DNA of 7,664 bases from an uncultured Limnohabitans sp. (GTDB lineage Bacteria > Pseudomonadota > Gammaproteobacteria > Burkholderiales > Burkholderiaceae_C): positions 1 through 7,664 of the forward strand of contig NZ_CALBEX010000513.1 in assembly GCF_937889215.1 (NCBI RefSeq). The letters are read 5' to 3'. The notes under the pieces were generated by a model. It did no database searches. It was not told the origin of the DNA and was given only the letters and a program-made list of their open reading frames with translations. The translations under genes and the position numbers were made by a program. Shown here in pieces: positions 6,842 through 7,664 of the stretch. Within the stretch, counting starts at the first letter, position 1; the number at the start of each line of letters is the position of its first letter.

Positions 6842-7664
6842 ATGAATCCGAACCTGATCCTCCTCACGCTCTGCCAAGGGCTGTTCTTCACCAACAACGT
6901 CACCTTCATTGCCATCAACGGCCTGGTGGGTCTGAGCATGGCGCCGCTGGGCTGGATGGCGACTTTGCCCGTCATGGGCTATGTGGTGGGCGGTGCGCTG
7001 TCGACCGGGCTGGTGGCCAAGAGCCAGTCGCGCTGGGGGCGCAAAGTGTCGTTTCAGCTGGGGCTGGTTGTGGCTTTGTTTTCAGCGCTGCTGGCTGCTT
7101 ACGCCGCTTGGAGCCACAACTTCTGGCTCCTGGTGGCGGCCACGGTGATTGCCGGTTATTACAGCGCCAACGGCCAGCTGTACCGTTTTGCGGCGGCCGA
7201 ATTGGCGGCAGATGGCTTCAAGGAAAAAGCGGTCTCGCTGGTGCTGGCGGGCGGTTTGATCGGGGCCATCGTGGGCCCCAACCTGGCCTCGCGCACCCGC
7301 ACCATGTACGAAGTGCCGTTTTTGGGCGCTTACATGGCGTTGGGCATTGTGGCGATCTTGGCCATGGTGTGCATGAGCTTCATCCGCTTCCCGGCAGTAC
7401 CTGCCAAAAAGCCGGGCGACAGCGTGGGGCGACCTTTGCGCGAAATCATGCGCCAGCCGGTGTTCATCGTCGCTGCGGCAGCGGCCGCTTTGAGTTATGG
7501 CGTGATGAACCTGCTGATGGCGGCAACGCCGCTGGCCATGCAAGTGTGCGGCTTCAGTTTTGACGATGCAGCCTTGGTGCTGGAGTGGCATGTGATCGCC
7601 ATGTTTGCGCCGGGCTTTTTCACAGGGCACCTGATCAAGAAATTCGGTACGCTTCAAATCATGG
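6842..7664 (+). CDS. Major facilitator superfamily transporter, N-terminal part (runs off right edge)
   Basis: This is an inner-membrane secondary transporter of the major facilitator superfamily. The first 274 codons are present without a stop, and the frame continues past the window. Hydrophobic segments are visible at about 5-30, 36-58, 70-90, 94-112, 131-148, 159-181, 206-232 and 247-262, consistent with the first seven or eight of twelve helices. A motif A-like loop, GLVAKSQSRWGRK (56-68), follows helix 2, and a degenerate second copy, GHLIKKFG (262-269), starts the C-terminal half. The central loop (about 183-205) is basic, as expected for a cytoplasmic loop. Segments such as NGQLYRFAAAE and EWHVIAMFAPGFFTGHLI recall transporters annotated as RfnT-like (riboflavin), but that is recollection and the substrate is undetermined. 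The Shine-Dalgarno-like AGGG is only one base from the ATG, too close to work normally. Confidence 0.85.
   Translation, partial: MNPNLILLTLCQGLFFTNNVTFIAINGLVGLSMAPLGWMATLPVMGYVVGGALSTGLVAKSQSRWGRKVSFQLGLVVALFSALLAAYAAWSHNFWLLVAATVIAGYYSANGQLYRFAAAELAADGFKEKAVSLVLAGGLIGAIVGPNLASRTRTMYEVPFLGAYMALGIVAILAMVCMSFIRFPAVPAKKPGDSVGRPLREIMRQPVFIVAAAAAALSYGVMNLLMAATPLAMQVCGFSFDDAALVLEWHVIAMFAPGFFTGHLIKKFGTLQIM

Noticed and set aside
6608..6877. 90-codon N-terminal extension of the prfC frame to an ATG at 6877
   Set aside because: The extension has no RF3 homology, overlaps the start of the divergent MFS gene and its candidate promoter, and the GTG at 6607 has a well-spaced AGGA.
6625..7563. 312-codon plus-strand frame starting at 6625
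   Set aside because: It is out of frame with the MFS protein that starts at 6842; its translation is Gly/Arg/His-rich and lacks membrane helices.
1..7664. Search for CRISPR arrays, IS ends, tRNA/rRNA genes, prophage or defence genes
   Set aside because: No regularly spaced repeats, transposase-like or phage-like coding sequence, or RNA gene signatures were seen; the window is almost fully occupied by recognisable housekeeping genes.

Overview
The window is a compact stretch of chromosomal housekeeping DNA from a GC-rich bacterium. Its gene content and protein style (def–fmt divergent from dprA, an AzlC/AzlD pair, RF3, phosphoglycerate kinase) suggest a betaproteobacterium, most likely Burkholderiales and probably Comamonadaceae. 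That placement comes from recognising the proteins, not from a database search. There are no rRNA or tRNA genes, CRISPR arrays, insertion sequences or phage genes, and no intergenic gap exceeds 300 bases.

Left part (1-3596), all on the minus strand: reading leftward from 3596, a class I glutamine amidotransferase-like gene is followed by def (peptide deformylase), fmt (Met-tRNA formyltransferase), azlC and azlD (two-subunit amino-acid exporter). Gaps are 11 and 7 bases, then a TGATG overlap and an ATGA overlap, so the five genes look like one translationally coupled transcript. A stem-loop follows azlD, and then pgk begins on the same strand with its own candidate promoter; only its first 36 codons are in the window.

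Middle (3597-4978): a 146-base divergent promoter region separates this operon from dprA on the plus strand. dprA ends 33 bases from the convergent prfC gene, with a small terminator-like hairpin between them.

Right part (4979-7664): prfC (peptide-chain release factor 3) lies on the minus strand and most likely starts at GTG 6607. A 234-base divergent spacer leads to a plus-strand major facilitator transporter that runs off the right edge.

Functionally, def and fmt form the formyl-methionine cycle of initiation (fmt adds the formyl group, def removes it) and prfC acts at termination. dprA handles incoming single-stranded DNA in transformation. azlCD and the MFS protein are membrane transporters. 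I found no clearly new system. The points most worth a second look are the azlCD genes coupled to def–fmt, the amidotransferase heading that operon, and a possibly leaderless start for the MFS gene.
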